DNA from: Neobacillus bataviensis LMG 21833
Lineage (GTDB): Bacteria; Bacillota; Bacilli; Bacillales; Cytobacillaceae
Assembly: GCF_000307875.1 (NCBI RefSeq)
Contig: NZ_AJLS01000114.1
Span: 124,001 to 188,000 of the forward strand
Direction: 5' to 3'
Length of the DNA: 64,000 bases
The position numbers were made by a program, and so were the translations under genes. The notes beneath the pieces are model-generated. The model did no database searches. It saw nothing but the letters and a program-made list of their open reading frames with translations, and had not been told where the DNA came from. How positions within the stretch are numbered: the stretch's first letter is position 1; every line of letters begins with the position of its first letter. Below are positions 1-9,320 of the stretch, one piece after another.

Positions 1-1
1 C

Positions 2-1177
2 AGCCATAAAGACGGCACCACCCTTGATATTGCCGTTTCCTATTCTCCTTTTCGAAATTTGAAGGGAGAAATCATTGCTATCATCGCCGTTTATCGTGAT
101 ATTACAGAGCGGTTAAATATGGAAAGGGAATTGAAAAGAACTCGTGAATTGTATCGATTAATTACCGAAAATACAACAGATATGATTAAGCTTTATTCGA
201 AGGATAAAACGATTATATATGCTTCCCCTTCACATGTAAAAGGGATTGGGTATACACCAGAGCAATTATTCGGTAAAACCGTATATGATCTTATTTTGCA
301 TGAGGAAAAGGAGCATTTTGAATGCTTTTATCAGGAATTGATAGAAAAGGGAGAGCCCCAGCTTTTTCAAACAAAAATTAAAACTGGCAGTAATGAAGTT
401 ATTGATTCTGAGACGACTGTTTCTCCCATCTTTAATGAGAAAAATGAGGTTGAATCCTATGTAACGGTTAGCCGGAATATTACTGATAGAGTAAAAAATG
501 ATGATGCACTCCGAAATTTAGACCGCCTTTCCATCATTGGCCAATTAGCGGCCGGAGTCGCCCACGAAATACGCAACCCATTGACTTCATTGAAGGGGTT
601 TTCGAAACTTTTAATGGGAACGTCCAATAAGGAAAAGCAAGAGGACTATTTATCGATTATCATGAACGAACTTGATCGAATCGATATGATTGTCAACGAA
701 TTTATGTCGCTAGCCAAACCTCAAGCGATTCAATTTGAGCGGGAAAGCTTACATTCAATTCTTGAAAGTACGGTAAAAATTCTTCATCCACAAGCATTGA
801 TGCATAATGTGCAAATTATAAATCACTACCATACAAATGAGGTTGATTTACTGTGCAGTCCGAACCAATTGAAACAAGTTTTTGTTAACTTTCTGAAAAA
901 CGCAATCGAATCGATGCAGTACGGCGGCTCTGTCCATATTGATGTCCAAAAAGTAGCGAAAAAAAGAGTGCTGGTTAGCTTTTCCGATGAAGGCATAGGG
1001 ATCGATGCGGAGCTCATGGGCTACTTGGGGACTCCGTTCTACACGACCAAGGACAAAGGAATTGGCCTTGGCCTAACGGTCAGCAACAAAATCATCCAAG
1101 AACATAACGGTACCATGAAAATCGAAAGCCAGCTCGGCAAAGGCACCACCGTAAAGGTAGAATTAAACTATATCTAA
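2..1177 (+). CDS. PAS-domain sensor histidine kinase, 3' part (sporulation-type)
   Basis: The frame is open to the left edge, so the gene begins outside the window; the TTG at 59 is internal. The visible ~391 residues hold the end of one PAS domain (VYRDITER motif), a complete second PAS domain (about residues 45-165), a HisKA domain with the phospho-acceptor motif AAGVAHEIRNPL, and a HATPase domain with N, G1 (DEGIGID) and G2 (GIGLGLTVSNKI) boxes. This layout is typical of Bacillus phosphorelay kinases of the KinA/KinB/KinE group, which feed phosphate to Spo0F. The kinase core closely resembles the kinase at 37463-39121. The signal sensed cannot be read. A hairpin repeat follows 13 bases after the stop. 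Confidence 0.9.
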   Translation, partial: SHKDGTTLDIAVSYSPFRNLKGEIIAIIAVYRDITERLNMERELKRTRELYRLITENTTDMIKLYSKDKTIIYASPSHVKGIGYTPEQLFGKTVYDLILHEEKEHFECFYQELIEKGEPQLFQTKIKTGSNEVIDSETTVSPIFNEKNEVESYVTVSRNITDRVKNDDALRNLDRLSIIGQLAAGVAHEIRNPLTSLKGFSKLLMGTSNKEKQEDYLSIIMNELDRIDMIVNEFMSLAKPQAIQFERESLHSILESTVKILHPQALMHNVQIINHYHTNEVDLLCSPNQLKQVFVNFLKNAIESMQYGGSVHIDVQKVAKKRVLVSFSDEGIGIDAELMGYLGTPFYTTKDKGIGLGLTVSNKIIQEHNGTMKIESQLGKGTTVKVELNYI

Positions 1178-1190
1178 TATGGTTATCGTA

Positions 1191-1250
1191 ATAAGGGTGT
1201 CAGGCACCACTCACGGACAACTGTCCTTTCGTGGTGCCTGACACCCTTAT
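1191..1250. repeat. Paired GGTGTCAGGCACC repeat forming a 20-bp hairpin
   Basis: Two head-to-head copies of the 13-mer (1196-1208 and 1233-1245) lie in a perfect 20-bp inverted repeat (1191-1210 with 1231-1250). The loop carries a smaller GGACA/TGTCC dyad. It sits between the convergent kinase and ykuK-like genes and overlaps the ykuK stop, so it probably acts as a bidirectional terminator. Confidence 0.85.
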
Positions 1251-1798
1251 TTTGTGTACCGGTTCGCGTAGCTTGAGGCGACGAAGGCGTTGGGTTTGAT
1301 TTTTGGTTCTACTCCCATGGATTCCATTCGTGTGACCATTTCTTTGACGAATTCACTCGTCTTATTTCGTTTACCTGCACCGATATCGATATGCCCCTCC
1401 ATTGTGAAGGTTGCTCCTTGGTATAGATGGGGGAGGACAACCGCAATCAATTCATTTTTCCTTTCCTCCGTAAACATGGAGACGACTTCCTCGGTTAAGG
1501 AAAGTTCTAAAGAAATCCGCTCGTGCAGATGTGTCATTTTCCTTGGAAACTTCATCTTTGTTATGCACGCCCATACACCATTTCCCTTATTTTGAATGAC
1601 AATGCCCGTGATAAAAAGAGTATGTGTTTTATGCACCTGTGAATCAGTTCCCACCATTAGACGGAAATTCCCTTTTGGATCACCTTTCATAAATGAAACA
1701 ATCCGTTCAAAGACCTGTTCGAACCCCAAATCATTCTCTTGAAGATTTTGAAACGAATGGTGATAAGCCGGGGGATTCTTCATAAATAAGCACCACAT
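1247..1798 (-). CDS. ykuK: YkuK-like ribonuclease H-like family protein (DUF458)
   Basis: This is a 183-residue cytoplasmic protein of the YkuK/DUF458 family, recognised from the sequence around MVGTDSQVHK and the C-terminal part (KIKPNAFVASSYANRYTK). The family has an RNase H-like fold, but its substrate is not established. The first ATG (1798) has an AAAGG-type ribosome site 4 bases upstream. A second ATG at 1783 also has a GGTG site and would give 178 residues, so the start is ambiguous. The gene converges with the upstream kinase; no operon partner is visible. Confidence 0.85.
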   Translation of the reverse strand: MWCLFMKNPPAYHHSFQNLQENDLGFEQVFERIVSFMKGDPKGNFRLMVGTDSQVHKTHTLFITGIVIQNKGNGVWACITKMKFPRKMTHLHERISLELSLTEEVVSMFTEERKNELIAVVLPHLYQGATFTMEGHIDIGAGKRNKTSEFVKEMVTRMESMGVEPKIKPNAFVASSYANRYTK

Positions 1799-1942
1799 CT
1801 TTCCTTTCCAATTGGGTAAAATTGATCGTAACTTTTATTCCTATCTTATGGAAAGTGGTTTATTGTCGTGCAACCATTAGGGCATTAACCCCTCTTGAAA
1901 ATATGTATGAAAAGGTGAGGGCAAAAATGCAAAGAAACAAAT

Positions 1943-1990
1943 AGTGTCCACTTGTGGGTGGAGAGGTGTCTTTTTGTGGTGCCTGACACC
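1943..1990 (-). repeat. Extended 48-bp GGTGTCAGGCACC repeat unit, in the gap before the M14 gene
   Basis: On the minus strand the unit begins with the 13-mer (1990-1978) and ends with TCCACCCACAAGTGGACACT, the same extended form as at 9207, 14489 and 33140. The rest of the 396-base gap (1799-2194) holds a 20-base-period direct repeat of AAATAAAAATACATAA at 2145-2160 and 2165-2180, just upstream of the M14 gene; no further gene is seen. Confidence 0.75.
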
Positions 1991-2194
1991 ATTTATTCTA
2001 TTTAGAATGTAATAATAAAGAAATTCATTCATACAATCGTAGTGTATGTACTTTTTTGGTGCCTTTTTCCTATGGAGGCCCTTTCTTTATTGTTTATGAT
2101 GGGAGAAAGGGTGGATGGTATTTTAATAGATTTTCTATTAGAATAAATAAAAATACATAAAAGTAAATAAAAATACATAACTGAAGGTTAAGGA

Positions 2195-4576
2195 ATGAAG
2201 AAGAAAAAGAAGATTGCAGGCCTTTTAGCTGTTAGTTTACTCACTACTGGACCATGGAATGTGGGATTTGCAGAGGCACCGAAATGGACAAACGTTAACG
2301 TATATGAAGAACAGGATGGAAGTAAGTTTAATAGTGAAAACTATGACTTTGTGAAATTCTCGCAAATCGGTTCAAAACTGAAAGCAATTGAGAAACAATC
2401 GAACCGGATTAAGGTCGAGGTTCGCGGAACATCTGCGGATGGAATTCCACTTTATGTCGTAACGATTGCTGACCCTGGTTCGCATGGAAAGTTTGGGAAA
2501 ATTCAATCACTCAGAAAACAAATGTTTAAAAACCCAGGGAAAGCTCAAGATTGGATTGCTAATAATTCAGACTTTAAAGTGCCAATTATGATCAATGGTT
2601 CCATCCATGGGACAGAATTTGCAGGGACGGATGCTATCCTTCAGCTAATTGAACGATTCGCCACCGAGAATGACCAAGAGACGAAAAATATTCTAGAAAA
2701 TAACATCCTCATTTTCAATGTCGTGCAAAACCCCGACGGACGTGTGGATGCTACCCGTTTTAACGGCGAGGGTATTGATTTGAACCGTGATTTTATCACC
2801 CAGTCCCAGCCAGAAACAAGGGAAACTGTTGATCTCATTAAGGAATGGAACCCAATGGTATTTCTCGATACACATGGATATGTGAAAAACTACGCACCAA
2901 ACCGACAGGGATTAATTGAACCTTGTACGCCGCCGCATAATCCAAACTACGAGTACGATTTATATAACAAGTGGGCTTATAAGCAAGCAGAAGCGATGGA
3001 AGCCCAGATTATGAGTCAAAAGGATCAATTCTCATCTTCTAGTTTATATCAAAATATGCAAGGTGTTTACGTTCCACGGCGTAATGATAAAGATGGATGG
3101 GATGATTATCCACCTATCTTTACCCCAATGTATGCAATGTATCATGGAGCATACGGACATACGTTAGAAACACCAACAAATGATTGGGACGGCGTGAAAT
3201 GGATGTATAACGCCATTATCGGTGCACTTAATTTTGCAACAGAGAACAAGCAGGCGATGATTACCGATCAAATTGAAATGTTTAAACGTGGGATTAATTT
3301 TGATCATCCGTTCCACAAGGAGGGGTTCTTCCCTAAAGCCTATATCCTTCCTGTTGATGAAAAAGACCCAACTGTAACACATAAAGCCGTTAATCATTTA
3401 ATTAATAATGATATTGATGTGGTGCAAGCGCCAAAAGCATTCACAGTGGATGGGAAATCCTATCCTAAAGGAACGTACATCGTTATGATGGATCAGGCAA
3501 AGGCTGGCTTAGCTAATACGATGCTTTGGAAGGGTGAAGACATCACCAATGATATCGGGGCAATGTATGATATTTCAGCATGGAGTCTGCCTGAGCTCTG
3601 GGGCTTTAAAGCGATACCTACACAAAGCTCTGTAGATGTTACAACAACAAAAGTGAATAAAATTTCAGAGCAAGGATCTGTTTCCGGTAAGGGACCATTT
3701 ATGATTCCGAACAGCTCTGTCAAAGCTGTCAATTTAGTAAATACCTTGCTTCAGCAAGGAGTATCTGTAAAACGTGATTCCAATGGTAATTTTTATACAG
3801 AAGCAGCAGCGAATCAAATCTCCGCCTCTGTGAAAGCATCTGGCTTACAGGTCGAATCCACCGTGAAGATACCGGAAGATGCTGTTTCATTATCGAGCGT
3901 GAAGGTTGCCATTTTGAAGGATGGTGGAATAAGTAAACAACAGTCTCATAGCGGAACAAAGCTTGCATTGAAAAGACTTGGCTTCCAGGTGTCAGAAGTT
4001 ACACCGGTAGAAGTGGCTGAAAATGGATTGAACGGATTCGATGTATTTGTTTACAGCGGGTCATCCAGCCTAATCACTGTTATAACAAGTGCATCCAGTA
4101 AAGAATTCGGCCTTCAAAATACTGCCCAAGTAGTACAGCTCAAATCGAACATAACAAACTTTGTAGCTCAAGGTGGTAAATATATAGCCGTAGGAGGGAG
4201 CGCATCCCAAGCTACAAAAACTCTAGGTCTAACAGATGACACCATAAATTTCGGGGGTTCAGACAGCAACGGAATCGTGAAGGTTAACTATGATGGAACT
4301 GGTTTAACTGGAGGTTATGGACAGGATGATTTCGGTTTTGTCTATCGTCCAACATGGTATACCAATACTGGAAATGATAAAGTAGCTGCAAAATATGCAG
4401 ATTCCGATAACTTCTTCGTGGCCGGCCATTGGAAAAATAACAAGAACGGCAAGGGTCAGGCTGTTATGGTTAAGGAGCAGAATAAAGACGTAACTTTGAT
4501 TGGATTGGAAGCAGGCTTCCGTGACCATACGGATTACCTATTCCGACTATTATCCAATGCAATTTTTGAAAAATAA
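2195..4576 (+). CDS. Secreted M14-family zinc metallocarboxypeptidase
   Basis: A 793-residue exported protein. The N-terminus (lysine run, then hydrophobic stretch, cleavage probably near residue 27) is a signal peptide. The peptidase M14 domain spans about residues 50-360: the zinc ligands HGTE are H138 and E141, followed by NPDGR, the substrate-binding segment GIDLNRDF and the third zinc ligand in FLDTHGY. The catalytic glutamate is probably the one in HTLETPTNDWDG. About 430 further residues form a C-terminal region of unknown fold. Family members cleave C-terminal residues from peptides outside the cell. A start at ATG 2195 is supported by GAAGG upstream. It converges with a second, unrelated-looking M14 gene at 4743-7145. 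Confidence 0.88.
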   Translation: MKKKKKIAGLLAVSLLTTGPWNVGFAEAPKWTNVNVYEEQDGSKFNSENYDFVKFSQIGSKLKAIEKQSNRIKVEVRGTSADGIPLYVVTIADPGSHGKFGKIQSLRKQMFKNPGKAQDWIANNSDFKVPIMINGSIHGTEFAGTDAILQLIERFATENDQETKNILENNILIFNVVQNPDGRVDATRFNGEGIDLNRDFITQSQPETRETVDLIKEWNPMVFLDTHGYVKNYAPNRQGLIEPCTPPHNPNYEYDLYNKWAYKQAEAMEAQIMSQKDQFSSSSLYQNMQGVYVPRRNDKDGWDDYPPIFTPMYAMYHGAYGHTLETPTNDWDGVKWMYNAIIGALNFATENKQAMITDQIEMFKRGINFDHPFHKEGFFPKAYILPVDEKDPTVTHKAVNHLINNDIDVVQAPKAFTVDGKSYPKGTYIVMMDQAKAGLANTMLWKGEDITNDIGAMYDISAWSLPELWGFKAIPTQSSVDVTTTKVNKISEQGSVSGKGPFMIPNSSVKAVNLVNTLLQQGVSVKRDSNGNFYTEAAANQISASVKASGLQVESTVKIPEDAVSLSSVKVAILKDGGISKQQSHSGTKLALKRLGFQVSEVTPVEVAENGLNGFDVFVYSGSSSLITVITSASSKEFGLQNTAQVVQLKSNITNFVAQGGKYIAVGGSASQATKTLGLTDDTINFGGSDSNGIVKVNYDGTGLTGGYGQDDFGFVYRPTWYTNTGNDKVAAKYADSDNFFVAGHWKNNKNGKGQAVMVKEQNKDVTLIGLEAGFRDHTDYLFRLLSNAIFEK

Positions 4577-4615
4577 AATGGTTGTCAACTTTTAAAAAGA
4601 AAATAGTCATAGAAA

Positions 4616-4648
4616 AAGCCTGGTTCGGTATGTGAATCAGGCTTCTTT
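4616..4648 (+). terminator. Terminator after the first M14 gene
   Basis: AAGCCTGGTTC pairs with GAATCAGGCTT across a 7-base loop, followed by CTTTG. It lies 40 bases after the stop at 4576. Confidence 0.7.
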
Positions 4649-4703
4649 GTAGCATCAAGAGTTATTTTTCAAAAAGGTGAATATCAATTTCAAGTACTAA
4701 ATA

Positions 4704-4733
4704 AAAGGAGTTGACCCCGAAAGGCCAACCCCT
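4704..4733 (-). terminator. Terminator of the minus-strand M14 gene
   Basis: On the minus strand GGGGTTGG pairs with CAACTCC across a short loop and is followed by TTTTATTT, ten bases downstream of the stop codon of the gene at 4743. Confidence 0.65.
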
Positions 4734-4742
4734 GTTTCAAAA

Positions 4743-7145
4743 CTACTTGATGGTAATCGTTACAGAATTATAGTTTTTCCCGTTGCCTAGTGGATTGTAA
4801 TTTTTCTCAATGTTTCCGGCGGCGTCAACGGAGAAATAATTGATCGTTGTCGTTTTATCGATTTTTAAGGTTTCTGCAAATTCACGGGTGCCGCTCAAAT
4901 TGATTTTAGCTGATTGAAAGGTAGGACGGCTGCCGTCGAGTGTATAATAGACAGTGGCTGCCTCACTTGTATCAATCTTTACATCAACTGGGCCAGTGTA
5001 TTTACCATTTCCAGGTGTAGCCTTTGAGGAAGGTGGCTGATGGTCTTTCGCATTATTGTAAGCTACCTTAATCATTCCAATTAGACCGTTTGAAAATTCC
5101 ATCGCTTCTTCATGTCCTTCTGCAAATGTCGGTTGGAATCCAACTGCCTGCCATCTATTTGTATCCTTATTCCATAAATCTGCGCCAACTTCGAAATCCC
5201 AGGCGTATATGCCTTTTTCATACCATAGGTAGTCAGCAGAATTCCCGGCTGCCGAGTAGAGAACATCCGGAACTGGGCCGGTACGGCTTGGGAGTATGAC
5301 TGTGCCGCGGTGATCCTGAATGTCGTTTAACATGATATCAGACACTGCCCAGTAAAATGCCTCTTCGCCAGCAGTTGGGCGGGGAAGTGTCTTGCGGTTT
5401 GCATCATAAGCACCAGGTGACCACATGAAGTAGCCGCCATAGCTATGAATATTCATCGCGAACTTAATGTTCGGGTTTTGGTCAGCAAGCCAAACAAGGT
5501 TCTTAGCTTCAGGCTCGGAGTTTTCGGCTGGACCAGCGTATGTGTCACTTGTACAAATTGTTGTTGATGCACCGATATAGCCATCAAAAGCAGAGCCAAT
5601 AGAATGGTTGCGGTTAAGGTCAACTCCCCAATTATTACGGTAATTAGGGTCAGAGGCAGTTGGATCACAGTGATTTGTCATATTTTTACGCTGCATGTTG
5701 TAATCATTAAAGCTGAAGTTGGCACCATCAGGGTTTACGGTCGGAACGAGAAAAATATCAAGATTATCAACAAGCTTTCTCGTTCCGCTATCATGAGCAT
5801 AGTTGCGCAGCAGTCGTTCAGCCGTTTCGATTGTCACGAGCGGCGTCACCCATTCACGAGCGTGTTCCTGAGCGTAGCCAAGGACACCTGGCTTTGACCC
5901 GTCACGGTGCTTGCCAATACGGATTGCTTTTACCGTGAAAGGATCACGGGAAACATCTGCAGGTGCCTTCAAGCCGTCTGTTAATTTCACAGTCGTTGGT
6001 GCAACCACCCCTGTTCCGGCATTACCGCGGTATGTAGTCGCAGTAACAAGCTGACCTGCTTGAGCATTTAATGCGTCGACTACTTGTTTTGCAGTGCTTG
6101 TTGCTTTGCCAGACGAATCAGTAGCCAAATCTACTAAAATCTTTTTACCATCCACAGTCACTTTTAGTGGTGCATTACTGGTTCCAGGATTCCTAAATTC
6201 TACTGATACATCGTTTCCGCCTTCATGGCCCCATGCTTTTGAGGAAACTACCACCGTGGTATTGGTTGTGCTGCCAATGGCTGCCTGAGCAAGACGTCGA
6301 TATCCGTTTGTTTTATTGGGCATTTCAATAATATCTACTAAATTCGGAAACTCTTTCGCTAGTTTTTCTGCTCGCTCATAAAGTTCATTTGGTGCCATAT
6401 AGTGATCTACAAAATCTGTGACATAATCTGTCTTTGGATGTTTCGGCTCTTGCCCAAGCCATTCAGTAACGGAGCTCGTAGCCGAACCGCCTAGATTGCT
6501 TTCAATTTTTACAGATAAGGGGGCAGCACTAACCGGCAAGAGCAAATAGTGATATAAATATTCGCCGTAATCTACTTTTCTGGAAAGTGTTGCTGATTTT
6601 TCTTCGCCGTTCTCGGTCCAAGTTGCTTTAAGTGCTGTGCTGGCTGTCGCACCCGAGCTTGATTTCACTTCGAGGTAAAGGAAGGTGCCCGATTGATTGG
6701 TAAAATGATTTGCCCTAAGGACCTTAAGCGTATCCTCGGAAGTTGCCAGACTTGCTTGCAGTTGAACAGCAGATTGCCGCTCTTCCACACGAGCATTCCA
6801 TTGGTTTTCGGTAATCAGGGTCTCTTTTACATTGATGCCAAAAGTCTTTAACATGGCAATCTCCGATGGTGTGACAACGGCATCTACTTCATAAACACCA
6901 TCGTGTTCTTCGATTCTGTGGGTAAGGTCAATACCAAGCTCAAGAAGCTTGTCCTTGGCATTATCATTTGGTACAACTAGTTGAACAATTGAGACAGACT
7001 CTTCCGCAGGCAGTGGCTGGTCAGGCTGTTCGACCGCTGCAGCGGGAATACTAAGGCCTGGGTAAAAAGTGGAGAATCCTAGTCCGGTTACAGTAGTCAT
7101 AACCAATAAATTTCTTTTCCATTTCTGTTTTTTCTCTTTCGTCAA
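4743..7145 (-). CDS. Secreted M14 zinc carboxypeptidase with inserted domain and chitobiase-like C-terminal domain
   Basis: An 800-residue exported protein. A basic N-terminus and hydrophobic stretch (about residues 1-38) form a signal peptide. A prodomain-like region is followed by the M14 peptidase domain from about residue 250. The zinc motif EHAREW gives H428 and E431; VDLNRNHS, the histidine in MNIHSYGG and the catalytic glutamate in FEVGADLW follow. An insertion of about 100 residues (roughly 300-405) splits the domain before the zinc motif. The last ~90 residues, with TVYYTLDGSRPT, match the chitobiase/hexosaminidase C-terminal fold. The start is a TTG with GGGGG eight to nine bases upstream. 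A promoter is recognisable at 7176-7204. Role: extracellular peptide degradation. Confidence 0.88.
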   Translation of the reverse strand: MTKEKKQKWKRNLLVMTTVTGLGFSTFYPGLSIPAAAVEQPDQPLPAEESVSIVQLVVPNDNAKDKLLELGIDLTHRIEEHDGVYEVDAVVTPSEIAMLKTFGINVKETLITENQWNARVEERQSAVQLQASLATSEDTLKVLRANHFTNQSGTFLYLEVKSSSGATASTALKATWTENGEEKSATLSRKVDYGEYLYHYLLLPVSAAPLSVKIESNLGGSATSSVTEWLGQEPKHPKTDYVTDFVDHYMAPNELYERAEKLAKEFPNLVDIIEMPNKTNGYRRLAQAAIGSTTNTTVVVSSKAWGHEGGNDVSVEFRNPGTSNAPLKVTVDGKKILVDLATDSSGKATSTAKQVVDALNAQAGQLVTATTYRGNAGTGVVAPTTVKLTDGLKAPADVSRDPFTVKAIRIGKHRDGSKPGVLGYAQEHAREWVTPLVTIETAERLLRNYAHDSGTRKLVDNLDIFLVPTVNPDGANFSFNDYNMQRKNMTNHCDPTASDPNYRNNWGVDLNRNHSIGSAFDGYIGASTTICTSDTYAGPAENSEPEAKNLVWLADQNPNIKFAMNIHSYGGYFMWSPGAYDANRKTLPRPTAGEEAFYWAVSDIMLNDIQDHRGTVILPSRTGPVPDVLYSAAGNSADYLWYEKGIYAWDFEVGADLWNKDTNRWQAVGFQPTFAEGHEEAMEFSNGLIGMIKVAYNNAKDHQPPSSKATPGNGKYTGPVDVKIDTSEAATVYYTLDGSRPTFQSAKINLSGTREFAETLKIDKTTTINYFSVDAAGNIEKNYNPLGNGKNYNSVTITIK

Positions 7146-7175
7146 AAAAAATGCACCCCCAAATTTTTACAAAAA

Positions 7176-7204
7176 GTTATAGTACAAGCATATTGTAATT
7201 TGAA
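7176..7204 (-). promoter_or_regulatory. SigmaA-type promoter of the minus-strand M14 gene
   Basis: On the minus strand TTCAAA (7204-7199) and TATAAC (7181-7176) are separated by exactly 17 bases, about 30 bases upstream of the TTG start. Confidence 0.55.
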
Positions 7205-7347
7205 TATTCCTAAAACCCTGTCGTAAAATCTGAGGTAGATTAATATTCGCTCAACAAAAATTTTAATATGAAAAAAAATACTTTATTTTAGTAGATTAAA
7301 TAATAGGTTTATTTACCTGATTGAAAAGTCCTGTGCGATTTGACTAA

Positions 7348-7379
7348 TCTAGTAATTTTGGAAGCTTTAAATTACTAGA
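7348..7379. repeat. Perfect 11-bp inverted repeat in a 395-base gap
   Basis: TCTAGTAATTT (7348-7358) and AAATTACTAGA (7369-7379) are perfect complements separated by 10 bases. The gap from 7205 to 7599 is very AT-rich and holds no convincing gene. The repeat could be a terminator or an operator; no neighbouring gene explains it. Confidence 0.5.
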
Positions 7380-7599
7380 CTTTATTCCATAATACCTTCC
7401 AAAAATAGTGGGTTGATTTTTAACTGATTTTTTTGTTGAAATTTGTTGCCTTTTGTTTAATTTTGTAAAAGGAAAGTTGAATCGAAATATGCGAATTTGG
7501 GATTCTTTTATTTCAAAAACCATTAAATGCCTATCAACCTTTGTGCCAGTCCAACATTAAATAAAGAAACGAACTTTATTATGATTAGGATGATGGAGA

Positions 7600-7758
7600 A
7601 TGGCAAAAAGAAACAGAGGAAAGACAATCAGCTACCTGCCTTCAAATGGACGGGGGACATGCCCACTATGTGAAAGAACCGGAATAAAGCTCCTGTATCC
7701 ACATAAAACAGAAACAAACCAAACCATCAAAGTCTGCAAAAACTGCCGGCATAAATAG
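7600..7758 (+). CDS. Small zinc-ribbon protein, 52 residues
   Basis: This ORF encodes a 52-residue basic protein with two CxxC knuckles, CPLC (residues 21-24) and CKNC (46-49), spaced as in a zinc ribbon. It starts MAKRNRGKTI and ends NCRHK. AGGA lies about 9 bases before the ATG. The knuckles and positive charge suggest nucleic acid binding or a ribosome-associated role, but that is inference; I do not recognise a named family. It stands alone between an AT-rich gap and bioY, and a solo 13-mer repeat follows 13 bases after the stop. Confidence 0.7.
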   Translation: MAKRNRGKTISYLPSNGRGTCPLCERTGIKLLYPHKTETNQTIKVCKNCRHK

Positions 7759-7770
7759 ATGCTGGGAAGT

Positions 7771-7783
7771 GGTGCCTGACACC
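7771..7783 (-). repeat. Solo GGTGTCAGGCACC repeat
   Basis: Exact 13-mer in minus orientation, 13 bases after the small zinc-ribbon gene. Confidence 0.85.
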
Positions 7784-7902
7784 ATTGCTACCACTACCAC
7801 CATGGCAAACAAACGAAAGAAAGGATTGGGTGATTTATCGGCCCAATCCTTTCTGTTTTCATTACAATATGCGCTCAATTCATTTTAATCTAGGTTTTAG
7901 TG

Positions 7903-7956
7903 ATTGTTAACCTAAATAATTTTTTAGTTGACAATAGGGTATCCCAACATTTATTT
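7903..7956 (+). promoter_or_regulatory. BirA operator overlapping the bioY promoter
   Basis: ATTGTTAAC (7903-7911) and GTTGACAAT (7927-7935) form an inverted repeat with a 15-base spacer and one mismatch, the arrangement known for BirA boxes of Bacillus biotin genes. The right arm contains the -35 element TTGACA (7928-7933). A -10 candidate TTATTT lies 17 bases further on. Biotin-loaded BirA would block this promoter. Confidence 0.85.
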
Positions 7957-8001
7957 TAAAATTATAAGAATTCATTATAAATTGGGGTTGGGGGAATAAA
8001 T

Positions 8002-8595
8002 ATGAAGAAGTTAAGGGCACTTGATTTAACGCTTGCAGGAATGTTTGTGGCGCTAATGGCCATTGGTGCGAACATTGCTACGATTGCTCCATTTTTACAA
8101 GTTGGCGGGGTTCCGATTACACTGCAAACCTTTTTTGCTATTTTAGCAGGGGCTATTTTGGGCAGTCGGTTAGGATCGATTGCAATGACCGTTTATATGT
8201 TAGTGGGATTTGTGGGTGTTCCAGTCTTTGCTGGATTTATCGGAGGGCCAGCCATCATCTTCCGGCCAACCTTTGGCTTTATTATTTCCTATATCTTCAC
8301 TGCGTTTATCATTGGGAAAATAGTCGAGAAGAAGAAAAGTATGGCTGCCTTTATCATAGCCGCCTTAATCGGGATGTCTGTTAACTACCTATTCGGAACA
8401 AACTGGATGTACTATGCTTATAAACTCTGGGCAGCAGCACCGGAAGGATTTACATACAAAATGGCATGGCTCTGGATGGTTGCCCCGCTGCCGAAAGATA
8501 TCATACTCGCCATCTTCGCCGGAATCATGGCCCATCGCCTAGAAAAAACCGTCCTCTCAAAAGGACATTTTAAACATTTAAAACGTGCTTCATAA
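8002..8595 (+). CDS. bioY: BioY biotin transporter, substrate-binding membrane component
   Basis: A 197-residue protein with six hydrophobic segments that matches the BioY family: an N-terminal segment with ALMAIGANIATIAPF, the conserved GGVPITLQTFF motif (about residues 35-45), and the loop FIGGPAIIFRPTFGFI. BioY is the S-component of an ECF importer that takes up biotin, usually using an EcfAA'T module encoded elsewhere. The upstream BirA operator supports biotin as the substrate. GGGGTTGGGGG lies before the ATG. It is monocistronic, ending in a strong hairpin terminator. Confidence 0.95.
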   Translation: MKKLRALDLTLAGMFVALMAIGANIATIAPFLQVGGVPITLQTFFAILAGAILGSRLGSIAMTVYMLVGFVGVPVFAGFIGGPAIIFRPTFGFIISYIFTAFIIGKIVEKKKSMAAFIIAALIGMSVNYLFGTNWMYYAYKLWAAAPEGFTYKMAWLWMVAPLPKDIILAIFAGIMAHRLEKTVLSKGHFKHLKRAS

Positions 8596-8599
8596 CTTA

Positions 8600-8639
8600 A
8601 TGGTGACAGGCACCGCTTGCGGTGCCTGTCACCATTTTT
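8600..8639 (+). terminator. bioY terminator built from the GGTGACAGGCACC repeat variant
   Basis: A perfect 17-bp stem (8600-8616 with 8619-8635) with a TT loop is followed by TTTTT. The stem arms contain a variant of the dispersed 13-mer in which T5 is A. Confidence 0.9.
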
Positions 8640-8735
8640 GTGTCGGTATGAAATGTGATTAATTCCCATTCTTTTTCCCCAGCTGAGATAATATCTTTAG
8701 GATGAAGGATGTGTCTAAAAGATGGGGGGCTGATC

Positions 8736-9204
<469 letters not shown>

Positions 9205-9206
9205 GG

Positions 9207-9287
9207 GGTGTCAGGCACCATTTATAGACAGCAGTCCACCAGACGCGGACACCCAAAAAGGCATTATCCATTGGATGATGCCATTTT
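9207..9287 (+). repeat. Long repeat unit (13-mer, GGACAC end and terminator hairpin)
   Basis: It starts with the 13-mer (9207-9219) three bases after the guaD stop, continues to GGACAC, and ends with the hairpin GGCATTATCC/GGATGATGCC plus ATTTT (9260-9287). About 80 bases match the element at 14489-14570, including the whole hairpin. Confidence 0.85.
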
Positions 9288-9320
9288 GCTGTTTCTAGCA
9301 TGATAACGAATTCCAGCTTT

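Noticed and set aside
59..1177. Start of the first kinase at the TTG at 59
   Set aside because: The frame is open to the window edge and the upstream residues continue a PAS domain, so this is an internal codon.
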